Shown here piece by piece: positions 6,752 through 13,203 of a stretch of DNA of 13,799 nt (within the stretch, counting starts at the first letter, position 1; each line of letters starts with the position of its first letter). The notes below the pieces were generated by a model. That model did no database searches. It was not told where the DNA came from and saw nothing but the letters and a program-made list of their open reading frames with translations. The translations under genes and the position numbers were made by a program. Source of the stretch: DATGQT01 sp033720695 (GTDB lineage Bacteria; Bacteroidota; Rhodothermia; Rhodothermales; Rubricoccaceae); NCBI GenBank assembly GCA_033720695.1, contig JAWWCA010000095.1, positions 1 to 13,799 of the forward strand, in the 5' to 3' direction.

Positions 6752-7629
6752 CGCGCTCCCCCCGGCCGGGCCGTCGCGGCGTCGAGGGCCGTCGCGGCGT
6801 CGAGGGCCTCCGCGAACCGGTCGAACCGCGCGTGCACGGCGGCGAAGCGGGCGTCGTCCACGGCGGCCTCGCCGTACCACACCCACTCGAACAGCCGCGT
6901 CACCTCGCCGAACGGGCGGTCGAGCGGCGGGTCCGTCCCGGCCGTCGCGCGGCGGACCTCCCGGAGGTAGTCGCGGTTGGTCTTGTCCTTCTGCCAGTCC
7001 ACGAGCCCGGCGGCGGCGAGGCCCTGGAGCGCGCGGAGGTAGAGGAGGCGGACGGCGTCGCGGTGGCGGCGCGCGGCCACGGCCTCCTGCAGGAGCGCGT
7101 CGAGGTCGACGGCGGCGAGGTCCTCGGTGTCGAGGAGGGGCGCGGGGCCGTCGGGCGCGGCGCTGCGGCGGGCGAAGAGGCCGGTGCCGCCCCGGCGCAG
7201 GACGCGGACCAGCACCCACGCCAGCACGAGGACCGCCAGCAACGGCCAGAAGAGGCGCCAGAACCGCGGCGAGGCGCTCTCGGCGAGGGGCTCCAGGAAC
7301 GTCCGCGAGACCCAGCGCCAGAACAGCTCCCCTAGCGTCGGCCCCGCGGCGCCGACCTCCTCGTATCGGTAGTCGGGGTCGCGGCGGAAGCGGTCGAGGG
7401 CGTCGGCGGGCGCGGCGCGGCGCGCGACGGCCGTGGTGTCGAGCGGCGCCTCGGGCGCGAACGGGGGCGCGACCGCCTCCGGGGGCGGCTTCTGCTCGGC
7501 CTTGGGCGGCCCCGCCGGCTGCGCGGCCACGGCACCCGTGAGGAGGAGCAGCGCTCCCGTCGCAGCGCGCCCCGCGCGGCGCCCGAGCGCGCCCGTCCCA
7601 GGATCGCAGCAGGGCCCGCGCGTCGTCAT
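6748..7629 (-). CDS. DUF4129 domain membrane protein
   Basis: 293 residues. The start at 7629 is chosen because its ATG overlaps the stop of the upstream gene (ATGA at 7626-7629) and gives an N-terminal hydrophobic export segment (about 20-36, ending AVAAQP). A Pro/Ala-rich linker is followed by a helix near 123-142 (FWRLFWPLLAVLVLAWVL). The C-terminal cytoplasmic part has the DUF4129 pattern: RDAVRLLYLRALQGLAAAGL, then WQKDKTNRDYLREV (about 205-220) and FEWVWYG (about 246-252). DUF4129 proteins often occur as, or fused to, transglutaminase-like membrane proteins; no transglutaminase domain is present here. Role unknown, presumed envelope-associated and acting with the neighbouring DUF4350 and SpoIIM-type products. 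The C-terminus contains a perfect 2 x 18-bp repeat coding for LDAATA twice. Confidence 0.8.
   Translation of the reverse strand: MTTRGPCCDPGTGALGRRAGRAATGALLLLTGAVAAQPAGPPKAEQKPPPEAVAPPFAPEAPLDTTAVARRAAPADALDRFRRDPDYRYEEVGAAGPTLGELFWRWVSRTFLEPLAESASPRFWRLFWPLLAVLVLAWVLVRVLRRGGTGLFARRSAAPDGPAPLLDTEDLAAVDLDALLQEAVAARRHRDAVRLLYLRALQGLAAAGLVDWQKDKTNRDYLREVRRATAGTDPPLDRPFGEVTRLFEWVWYGEAAVDDARFAAVHARFDRFAEALDAATALDAATARPGGAR
6770..6805 (-). repeat. Two perfect 18-bp tandem repeats in the DUF4129 C-terminus
   Basis: The 18-bp unit GCCGTCGCGGCGTCGAGG occurs at 6770-6787 and again at 6788-6805 with no mismatch. In the minus-strand gene it is in frame and codes for a duplicated LDAATA stretch close to the C-terminus, so copy-number change would lengthen or shorten the tail by six residues without a frameshift. 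Confidence 0.9.
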
Positions 7630-8708
7630 CGCGCGCGCCCTCTCCCCTCGTCGGGGAAGCCACCGCCGCGGAAGCCGCGGCCGGCCTCCGGCCCCTCGTC
7701 GCCCGCCGACGGGCGCCACGACGGCGCCGCCTCGTCTCGGGGCTCGGCCCCGAGGGCGTCCACGCGGGCGAGCAGCCCCGTCCCGTCCCGCCGCTCGACG
7801 AGGTTGAAGTACTGGAAGGCCGCCGCCACCACGGGCAGGACGTAGGCGGCATAGAGGAGGACGCCGAAGAGCGCCGTGACGGCGAACGCGACGACGGAGA
7901 GGCCCCCGCCGCCGTCGAGGGTGTTGAACCCGAACGCCGTCTGCACCACCAGGCCGGGGACCGACAGGACGACGGAGACCGCGAACACGAGGAGGGCGAC
8001 GACGACGAGGAGCCCGAACGTGAACCACCAGTGCCCTCGCACGAGGTCGCGCGTCGCCTCGAACCCCTCCCAGAAGCCGTCGCCCTCCGCCACGCGCTGG
8101 ACGTAGAGGAGCGTGAGGATGGGCACGAGGTAGACCGCCAGCGCCATCAGCGCCAGGGCGCCGAGGAGCCCGAGGACGGGGACGAGGGCCGTGACGAGGC
8201 TGACGGCGACGAAGAGCGCGAAGAGGAGGGCGACCGTGACGGCCATCGTGCTGAAGACCGGCCCGAACGCCCTCTTCGTCGCCTCCCACAGCTCGGTGGG
8301 CGCGAGCGCCCCCGCCGCGCCGCGCCGGTAGCCCTCGACGTACCCGAGCACGATGGACTGGATCAGCAGCTGCATCGCCACGACGACGACGAGCGACACG
8401 GCCAGCCCCCTCAGGTACGCCTCGGAGCCGAAGAGGGCCGCCGGGTCGCTCGGGTCGTAGGGCCCCGAGAGCGCCGTCTCGATCTGGAGCTGCGCCCACG
8501 TCGAGAGGATCGCCGCCAGGAGCGCGGCGGGCCCGGCGATGACGAGGAGGCCGCGGCCCAACTCGCGGGCGTTGTCGCGGAGGAACCGGAACGTCACGTT
8601 GACGACGTCGCCGAGGTCGCGCTCGCGGCGGAAGCGGATAGCGCCGGCGTCGTCGGGCGGGGCCGGGTCGCGGAGGAGGTCGCCGGAGCCGGCGAGGTCG
8701 TCGTACAT
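7626..8708 (-). CDS. Polytopic membrane protein of the SpoIIM/DUF4129 cluster
   Basis: 360 residues, ATG at 8708. A cytoplasmic N-terminal segment of about 50 residues ends in RERDLGDVVNVTFRFLRDN, a pattern I recognise from uncharacterised Bacteroidota proteins encoded between SpoIIM-type and DUF4129 genes. It is followed by about six hydrophobic segments: LLVIAGPAALLAAI, AVSLVVVVAMQLLIQSIVLG, MAVTVALLFALFVAVSLV, LGALALMALAVYLVPILTLL, LLVVVALLVFAVSVVLSV and VVAFAVTALFGVLLYAAYVL. The C-terminal tail is Arg/Gly-rich and polar. It loosely resembles the membrane domain found in some glycerophosphodiester phosphodiesterases, but no catalytic domain is present and I assign no function. It lies 22 bp after the SpoIIM-type gene and overlaps the DUF4129 gene by 4 bp, which supports one polycistronic transcript. 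Confidence 0.75.
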   Translation of the reverse strand: MYDDLAGSGDLLRDPAPPDDAGAIRFRRERDLGDVVNVTFRFLRDNARELGRGLLVIAGPAALLAAILSTWAQLQIETALSGPYDPSDPAALFGSEAYLRGLAVSLVVVVAMQLLIQSIVLGYVEGYRRGAAGALAPTELWEATKRAFGPVFSTMAVTVALLFALFVAVSLVTALVPVLGLLGALALMALAVYLVPILTLLYVQRVAEGDGFWEGFEATRDLVRGHWWFTFGLLVVVALLVFAVSVVLSVPGLVVQTAFGFNTLDGGGGLSVVAFAVTALFGVLLYAAYVLPVVAAAFQYFNLVERRDGTGLLARVDALGAEPRDEAAPSWRPSAGDEGPEAGRGFRGGGFPDEGRGRAR

Positions 8709-8730
8709 CAGACGGCGAGGGGGCGGGGCG

Positions 8731-9762
8731 TCAGGCGGGCGCGTCCTTGGGGATGGCCCCGGCGGCCGTCCCGGCGGACGCGGCGCGGTCGCGGCGGCGG
8801 ACCCGGGCCGGCAGCCACACGAAGTACCCGAGGACGAAGGCGAGGGAGCCGAAGATAATGAGCCCGCTGAGGGCCACGGGCATCGCGGTGTGGCGCGTCA
8901 CGAACCCCTCCAGCAGGGCCGCCACGACGAACTGCGGCACGAGGCCGATCACGATCTTGAGCCCCCGCACGGCGCCCCGGCGGAAGGCCACGAGGCGCGG
9001 GTAGGTGCCGGGGAAGAGCAGCGCGTTCCCCATCGCCAGGCCCGCCCCGCCCGCGAGCACGATGGCGGCGATCTCGAGCGTGCCGTGGATCCAGATCGTC
9101 TGCACGCTCTCCCCGAACACGCCCTGCTCCCAGAAGAAGAACTGGAAGGCCCCCACCATCACGCCGTTGCGGAAGAGCGCCAGCGCCGTCCCCAGCGAGA
9201 ACAGCGGCAGCGCGAGGTCGCCGAGCGGGTAGACGCCGGCGAACGCCATGAACGAGACGAGCACGTTGTTGAGCGCGACAAGGGAGAACATGTCCACGGG
9301 GTACTCCTCCTTGTAGACGCGCATGGGGTCGCCCGCCTCGATGTTGGCCAGCGTCATGTTGACGTAGGCGTCGCCGAGGATGAGGCGGACGAAGGCGCCG
9401 TCGCTGGCCGCCGAGACGGCGCCGAGCCCGGCGAAGGCGACGAAGAGGGCGAGGGCCCAGAGCAGCGCGCGGCGCTCCTGGTACACGACGCGGGGGATCT
9501 CCTCGGCCCAGAACCGCCACAGCCGGCCCCGTTCCTCGCGGCGGTTCCGGTAGATCCGGTGGTGCGCGTGCCCCGCCAGCCCGTTGAGGTAGGCCGTCGT
9601 GACGCTGCCGGGGTAGAAGGTCCGGGCGTAGGCGAGGTCGTCGGTGAGGCGGACGTACCCCTCGGCCAGCGCGTCGGGGTCGACGGGCTCCTTGCTGTCG
9701 AGGCGTTGCTCGAACGCCTCCCAGTCAGCGGCGTGGTGCCGGACGAAGACGGCTTCGCGCAT
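8731..9762 (-). CDS. Stage II sporulation protein M / DUF95 family integral membrane protein
   Basis: 343 residues, ATG at 9762. The first 90 or so residues are soluble and helical, with a stretch (YVRLTDDLAYARTFYPGS) followed by YLNGLAGHAHHRIYRNR that is typical of the SpoIIM-like family in non-sporulating bacteria. About six membrane segments follow, starting with LLWALALFVAFAGLGAV (about 99-115). NNVLVSFMAFAGV and the WIHGTLEIAAIVLAGGAGLAMG segment are family hallmarks. In Bacillus SpoIIM works in the engulfment complex that degrades peptidoglycan; here no sporulation is implied, and the homologues occur in clusters with RDD and DUF4129 genes. The role is probably in envelope or cell-wall processes but is unproven. 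It is the first gene of the minus-strand operon and diverges from the RDD gene. Confidence 0.85.
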   Translation of the reverse strand: MREAVFVRHHAADWEAFEQRLDSKEPVDPDALAEGYVRLTDDLAYARTFYPGSVTTAYLNGLAGHAHHRIYRNRREERGRLWRFWAEEIPRVVYQERRALLWALALFVAFAGLGAVSAASDGAFVRLILGDAYVNMTLANIEAGDPMRVYKEEYPVDMFSLVALNNVLVSFMAFAGVYPLGDLALPLFSLGTALALFRNGVMVGAFQFFFWEQGVFGESVQTIWIHGTLEIAAIVLAGGAGLAMGNALLFPGTYPRLVAFRRGAVRGLKIVIGLVPQFVVAALLEGFVTRHTAMPVALSGLIIFGSLAFVLGYFVWLPARVRRRDRAASAGTAAGAIPKDAPA

Positions 9763-9806
9763 GGCGGCGGTTGGCGCGCGGGGGCTCGGTGTCGGAGTTT
9801 CCAGCC

Positions 9807-9836
9807 CGAAGCTACGCGCCCCCCCGACCCTCCGAA
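9807..9836 (-). promoter_or_regulatory. Candidate promoter of the SpoIIM-DUF4350 operon
   Basis: On the minus strand, TTCG (9836-9833), an 18-bp spacer and TAGCTTCG (9814-9807) lie upstream of the ATG at 9762. This resembles the Bacteroidota promoter TTTG-N19-TAnnTTTG with one mismatch in each box. Transcription would begin near 9800, giving a leader of about 38 nt. The site lies in the 80-bp gap to the preferred RDD start at 9843. Confidence 0.35.
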
Positions 9837-9842
9837 CGCTCC

Positions 9843-10568
9843 GTGGACCCGCTCCGCGTCCAGACGGCCCAGAACGTCGACCTCGCCTTCGCCACGGCGG
9901 GGCTCGGCGACCGCCTCCTCGCGTGGCTCGTCGACCTCGTCGTCCTCGCGGCCTACGTCGTCCTCCTCTCGCAGTTCAGCTTCGGCGGGCGGGGCGGGCC
10001 CACGCTCTTCGTCGTGCTGCTGCTCCCGGTGCTCCTCTATCACCTCCTCTTCGAGGTGTTCTTCGAGGGGCAGAGCCCGGGGAAGCGCCTCCTGAAGCTC
10101 CGCGTGGCCCGCCTCGACGGCGCGCAGCCGACGCTGGCGCAGTACCTCCTCCGGTGGCTCCTCCGCTGGGTCGACGTCACGCTCTCGTCCGGGCTCGTCG
10201 CCGTCGTCGCGATCGGCGCGACGCGGCACGGGCAGCGGCTCGGCGACCTCGCCGCCGGGACCACGGTCGTGCGCCTCCGCCGCCGCGTCGGCCTCGACGC
10301 CGTCCACTACCGCCCGCGCCCGCCGGGCTACGCCCCCACCTTCCCCGGCGCCGAGCGCCTCACCGACGCCGACGTGCGGACGCTCCGCGCCGTCCTCGTC
10401 CGCCTCCGCCTCGAGAAGCGCTCGGCCGCCACGCGCCGCCTCGCCGCCCGCGCCAAGGCGGCCGTGGAGGACCGCCTCGGCCTGGAGCCCGTCGCGATGC
10501 CGCCCGAGCCGTTCCTCCGCACCGTCGTGGACGACTACACCGCCGCCCACGACCGCTACGGCGCCTGA
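9843..10568 (+). CDS. RDD family membrane protein
   Basis: 241 residues from GTG 9843. This start is preferred to an upstream in-frame TTG at 9771 because it gives the family's usual beginning, MDPLRVQTAQNV, directly before LGDRLLAWLVDLVVLAAYVVLL (residues 21-42), which holds the conserved Arg24 and Asp31. A second hydrophobic segment (LFVVLLLPVLLYHLLF) is followed by the family motif GQSPGKRLLKLRVARLDG (about 76-93) and a third hydrophobic stretch. The C-terminal third is a long basic, helical cytoplasmic tail. RDD proteins are small membrane proteins, some linked to ion or small-molecule transport; function here is unknown. The gene is divergent from the SpoIIM operon, a recurrent association, which suggests a shared envelope role. 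The last 13 bp overlap the 3' end of the opposing WbqC-family gene. Confidence 0.85.
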   Translation: MDPLRVQTAQNVDLAFATAGLGDRLLAWLVDLVVLAAYVVLLSQFSFGGRGGPTLFVVLLLPVLLYHLLFEVFFEGQSPGKRLLKLRVARLDGAQPTLAQYLLRWLLRWVDVTLSSGLVAVVAIGATRHGQRLGDLAAGTTVVRLRRRVGLDAVHYRPRPPGYAPTFPGAERLTDADVRTLRAVLVRLRLEKRSAATRRLAARAKAAVEDRLGLEPVAMPPEPFLRTVVDDYTAAHDRYGA

Positions 10569-11266
10569 CCGGGCGCCACGTCGCGCCAGCCGGCGATCCC
10601 CTCGCGGAGGAGGTCGGCCGCGGCGGGGCCGTGGTTGAGGAGGAGGTCGAGCACGCCGAGCCCGGGCACGAAGCCGGGGAAGTTCTGCCGTCGCTCCGGC
10701 TCCTCGAACTGGAGCACGCGGACGGCCGGCTCGAAGGCCGCCAGCCGCTCGGCGTCGCGCAGGGCCGACTCGGGGAGGGTGGCGAGGACGGGCGGCGCGT
10801 CGAGCGCCTCCCACACCGCCGGGAGCGTGTCGGGCGCGCCGGGGAGGTCGGAGGCGCAGACAACCTCCGCCGCCGCGCCGAGGCGGCGCGCGGCCCACCG
10901 GACCGTCGCCGTGGTGAGGGCGCCGAGGCTGGTCCAGGGGCGACGGAGGAGGGCGTCGACCTCGTCGGCGTAGTGCGCGTGGTAGGGCGCCATGCCGTAG
11001 GCGTAGCGGAGCGCCCGGCGGTGGGTGCGCGCCCACGGCTCCGCGCTGAGGGGCAGGGCGAGGAGCGGCGTGGCGGCGCCGGCGTGGCGGCGGGGGACCG
11101 TCAGCCACTGCCAGCCCGGGCCCTCGGGCGTGCGGACGCGCGTGCGGTTCTGCCACGCCTGCCGGCTGAACGGGAACGTGTCGGCGACGACGAACCGGTC
11201 GGCCGCGAGGAGGAGCGCGGCGTAGTCGAGGCGCGGGAAGTACTCGGGGGGGCGGACAGCAGTCAT
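10556..11266 (-). CDS. WbqC family protein
   Basis: 236 residues, ATG at 11266, TAG stop at 10558-10556. The N-terminus carries the family pattern PEYFPRLDYAALLLAADRF (residues 7-25), then FSRQAWQNRTRV (33-44) with the characteristic Gln-Asn-Arg, followed by WQWLTVPR. Family length is usually about 200-240 residues, so this is complete. WbqC-like proteins are associated with O-antigen or other polysaccharide loci, but their biochemical role is not settled and no membrane segments or signal peptide are seen. The preceding residue stretches match the usual Q-P-x-Y/F-x-P start, although here the Gln is replaced. Convergent with the RDD gene (13-bp overlap of tails) and divergent from the carotenoid operon across a 96-bp gap. 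No operon partner is in sight. Confidence 0.85.
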   Translation of the reverse strand: MTAVRPPEYFPRLDYAALLLAADRFVVADTFPFSRQAWQNRTRVRTPEGPGWQWLTVPRRHAGAATPLLALPLSAEPWARTHRRALRYAYGMAPYHAHYADEVDALLRRPWTSLGALTTATVRWAARRLGAAAEVVCASDLPGAPDTLPAVWEALDAPPVLATLPESALRDAERLAAFEPAVRVLQFEEPERRQNFPGFVPGLGVLDLLLNHGPAAADLLREGIAGWRDVAPGQAP

Positions 11267-11304
11267 CGAGCGCGGCTCGCGGGTAGCGTGGGACGGGACA
11301 AACT

Positions 11305-11322
11305 ACCGGGTCGGATCCCGGT
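11305..11322. promoter_or_regulatory. Inverted repeat ACCGGG-N6-CCCGGT in the WbqC/cruF divergent gap
   Basis: ACCGGG (11305-11310) and CCCGGT (11317-11322) form a perfect 6-bp dyad with a 6-bp spacer, in the middle of the 96-bp region between divergent starts at 11266 and 11363. It is flanked by AT-richer patches (GACAAACTA on the left, CTAAGTTGTAG on the right) where promoters for the two directions could lie. The spacing and symmetry would suit a dimeric repressor, but in DNA this GC-rich such a dyad can arise by chance. No regulator gene is in the window. Confidence 0.3.
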
Positions 11323-11362
11323 CGCTCAGCCTAAGTTGTAGTCGCGCCTCCGCTTCAGCACC

Positions 11363-12229
11363 ATGCCCCTCGCCTCGGCCGCCCCGCCCCCCACGCGCGT
11401 CGCGTTCCGCGTCGCCTTCGGGCTGTTCCTCCTCTCGATCCTGTTCAGCGTGGCCGGGTCGCTGCTCCTGAGCGCGGCGCCGGCGCAGGCCGCCGCCGCG
11501 CTCGGCTGGATCTACGAGCAGACAGGCCTGACGATGAACGAGCTCATCAAGGGCTCGACGTGGCTCTACATGGTGCTGCTGCCCGTCCTCACGTTCCTCC
11601 TCTACCTCCCCCACCTCGGCCTCCGGCGCTCGCTCCTCTTCTTCGGGTGGGGCTGCGCCATCGGCGCCGCGGCCGAGCTCGTCGGGACGCAGACCGGCTT
11701 CCCGTTCGGGGCCTACGCCTACGGCGACCTCCTCGGCGCCAAGATCCTCGGCCACGTGCCGTGGCTGATCCCGCCCTCGTGGTACGCCATGTCGGTCGTC
11801 GCCTACGACCTCGCCCGCCGCCTCACGCGCGGCGCCTGGGGCGCCGTCCTCGGCGGCGCCACCCTGATGGTGCTGTGGGACGTGGCGCTCGACCCCGCCA
11901 TGAGCCGGGCCTTCCCCTTCTGGACGTTCGGCGCCGAGGGCGCCTACTTCGGGATGCCCCTCGTCAACTGGGTCGGCTGGTTCGGCACCTCGGCCGTCAT
12001 CGTGTGGGGGTACGACCGGCTGCTCGGGGGGCTCGACGCGGAGGCCGACGGGGCGACGGCGCTCTACGTGGCGAACGTGCTCTTCCCCGTGTTCATCTGC
12101 CTCGCCTACGGCGTGGTGTGGGCGGGCGTGCTCGGCCTCGTGGCCCTCGCGCTCCCCCTCGCCCTGCTCCGGCGGCGGCGGACCCGAGACGCCGGCGGCC
12201 CCCGCCACCGGGAGGCCGTGGCAGCGTGA
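11363..12229 (+). CDS. cruF: Carotenoid 1',2'-hydratase-like membrane protein (CruF / DUF422)
   Basis: 288 residues, ATG at 11363 without a Shine-Dalgarno sequence. About seven hydrophobic segments are visible. Family motifs: Glu105 followed by GTQTGFPFGAYAY (108-120), then GHVPWLIPPSWYAM, and WDVALDP (172-178) with Asp173 and Asp177. The pattern continues FPFWTF...GAYFGMPLVNWVGWF. In Deinococcus, Salinibacter and haloarchaea, DUF422/CruF proteins add water to the psi-end group of carotenoids (gamma-carotene or bisanhydrobacterioruberin type), giving a tertiary hydroxyl. The exact substrate here cannot be read from sequence. It is the first gene of an operon: its TGA overlaps the GTG start of crtB (GTGA, 12226-12229). 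It supplies a hydroxylated carotenoid that could be further decorated. Alternative: a DUF422 protein of different carotenoid specificity. Confidence 0.85.
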   Translation: MPLASAAPPPTRVAFRVAFGLFLLSILFSVAGSLLLSAAPAQAAAALGWIYEQTGLTMNELIKGSTWLYMVLLPVLTFLLYLPHLGLRRSLLFFGWGCAIGAAAELVGTQTGFPFGAYAYGDLLGAKILGHVPWLIPPSWYAMSVVAYDLARRLTRGAWGAVLGGATLMVLWDVALDPAMSRAFPFWTFGAEGAYFGMPLVNWVGWFGTSAVIVWGYDRLLGGLDAEADGATALYVANVLFPVFICLAYGVVWAGVLGLVALALPLALLRRRRTRDAGGPRHREAVAA

Positions 12230-13203
12230 ACGTCGGCGTACTCCCCCTCCCCCGAACCGCCGAGCGCACCGTCCCGGCCCGGCCGCCGCGCGGCGCCTCG
12301 CGCGCGGATGAGGACCGCTACCTCCAGCGGGCCTTCCGCCACCACGCGCGGACGTTCTCGCTCGCGGCCCGCCTCCTCCCGCGGCCCGTCCGCCTCCCCA
12401 TCGCCACGCTCTACCTCTACTGCCGCACCGTCGACAACATCGCCGACGAGCACGCCCTGGCCGTCGGGCCCGACCGCGCCCGCGCCGCGCTCGACCGCGC
12501 CCGCCGCCGCCTCGACGACGCCCTCGACGGCCGCCCGGCGGACGACCTCCTCTGGCGGCGCCTCGCCGAGGTCCACGACCGCTACGGCCTCCTCCCCCGC
12601 CCCCTCCACGAGCTGCTGGACGGGGCCGACTGGGACCTCCAGCCCCGCCCCATCGAGACCGACGCCGACCTCCTCGCCTACGCCGACCTCGTGGCCGGCA
12701 GCGTCGGCGCCATGATGCTGCCCTTCCTCACCGACCGCCGCGCCGACCTCCCCGCCCTGGAGGCCCCTGCGCGGGCCCTCGGCCAGGCGATGCAGCTCAC
12801 GAACGTACTCCGCGACGTGGGCGAGGACGCCCGCCAGCTCGGCCGCGTCTACCTCCCCCGCGAGGCGATGGAGGCCCACGGCCTCACCGCTGAGGACCTC
12901 CTCGACGGCGCGCTCGGCGGCGGCCCAAGGGCGGCCTACACCGCGCTCGTCGAGTCGGTCGCGGCGCAGGCCGAAGGGCTCTACGCCGAGGCCGAGGCGG
13001 GGATCGCCGCGCTCCCGGCCGGCGTGCGCACGGGCATCCGGGCCTCGGCGCGGATGTACCGCGAGATCCTCAACGAGGTGCGCGCGGCGGGCTACGACAA
13101 CCTCGGCCGCCGCGCCGTCGTCCCGCTCGGCCGGAAGCTCCGCCTCGTGATGCAGGACGACTACGCCCGGCGCAAGGCGCGGCTCGCGGGCCAGGCCGCG
13201 TGA
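12226..13203 (+). CDS. crtB: Phytoene synthase
   Basis: 325 residues from GTG 12226, chosen because it overlaps the cruF stop as GTGA and no in-frame ATG precedes the conserved core. Phytoene synthase condenses two geranylgeranyl diphosphates to phytoene, the entry step of C40 carotenoid synthesis. The core begins HHARTFSLAARLLP, followed by YCRTVDNIADE with the first Asp-rich motif D70-x3-D74 (DNIAD), where many homologues have DDIVD. The second motif is NVLRDVGEDARQLGRVYLP with D197 and D201. These are the Mg-binding residues of the trans-isoprenyl diphosphate synthase head-to-head class. The C-terminal NLGRRAVVPLGRKLRL is typical. About 20 N-terminal residues before the core are poorly conserved and Pro/Arg-rich. 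The stop overlaps the next start as GTGA (13200-13203). No desaturase (crtI) or cyclase gene is in the window. A squalene/dehydrosqualene synthase is the main alternative; gene context favours phytoene synthase. Confidence 0.92.
   Translation: MNVGVLPLPRTAERTVPARPPRGASRADEDRYLQRAFRHHARTFSLAARLLPRPVRLPIATLYLYCRTVDNIADEHALAVGPDRARAALDRARRRLDDALDGRPADDLLWRRLAEVHDRYGLLPRPLHELLDGADWDLQPRPIETDADLLAYADLVAGSVGAMMLPFLTDRRADLPALEAPARALGQAMQLTNVLRDVGEDARQLGRVYLPREAMEAHGLTAEDLLDGALGGGPRAAYTALVESVAAQAEGLYAEAEAGIAALPAGVRTGIRASARMYREILNEVRAAGYDNLGRRAVVPLGRKLRLVMQDDYARRKARLAGQAA

Noticed and set aside
5471..6970. 499-codon plus-strand frame opposite DUF4350/DUF4129
   Set aside because: Shadow frame rich in Glu/Ala/Arg; the minus strand has conserved families and membrane helices.
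9771..9842. TTG start for the RDD gene at 9771
   Set aside because: The added 24 residues are not family-like, and it would leave only 8 bp to the divergent SpoIIM start; GTG 9843 gives the usual N-terminus.
8539..10095. 518-codon plus-strand frame opposite the SpoIIM gene
   Set aside because: No domain, Glu/Arg/Gly-rich; it crosses two real genes in the wrong frame.
9354..11156. 600-codon minus-strand frame crossing RDD and WbqC regions
   Set aside because: Low-complexity shadow of three real genes in other frames.
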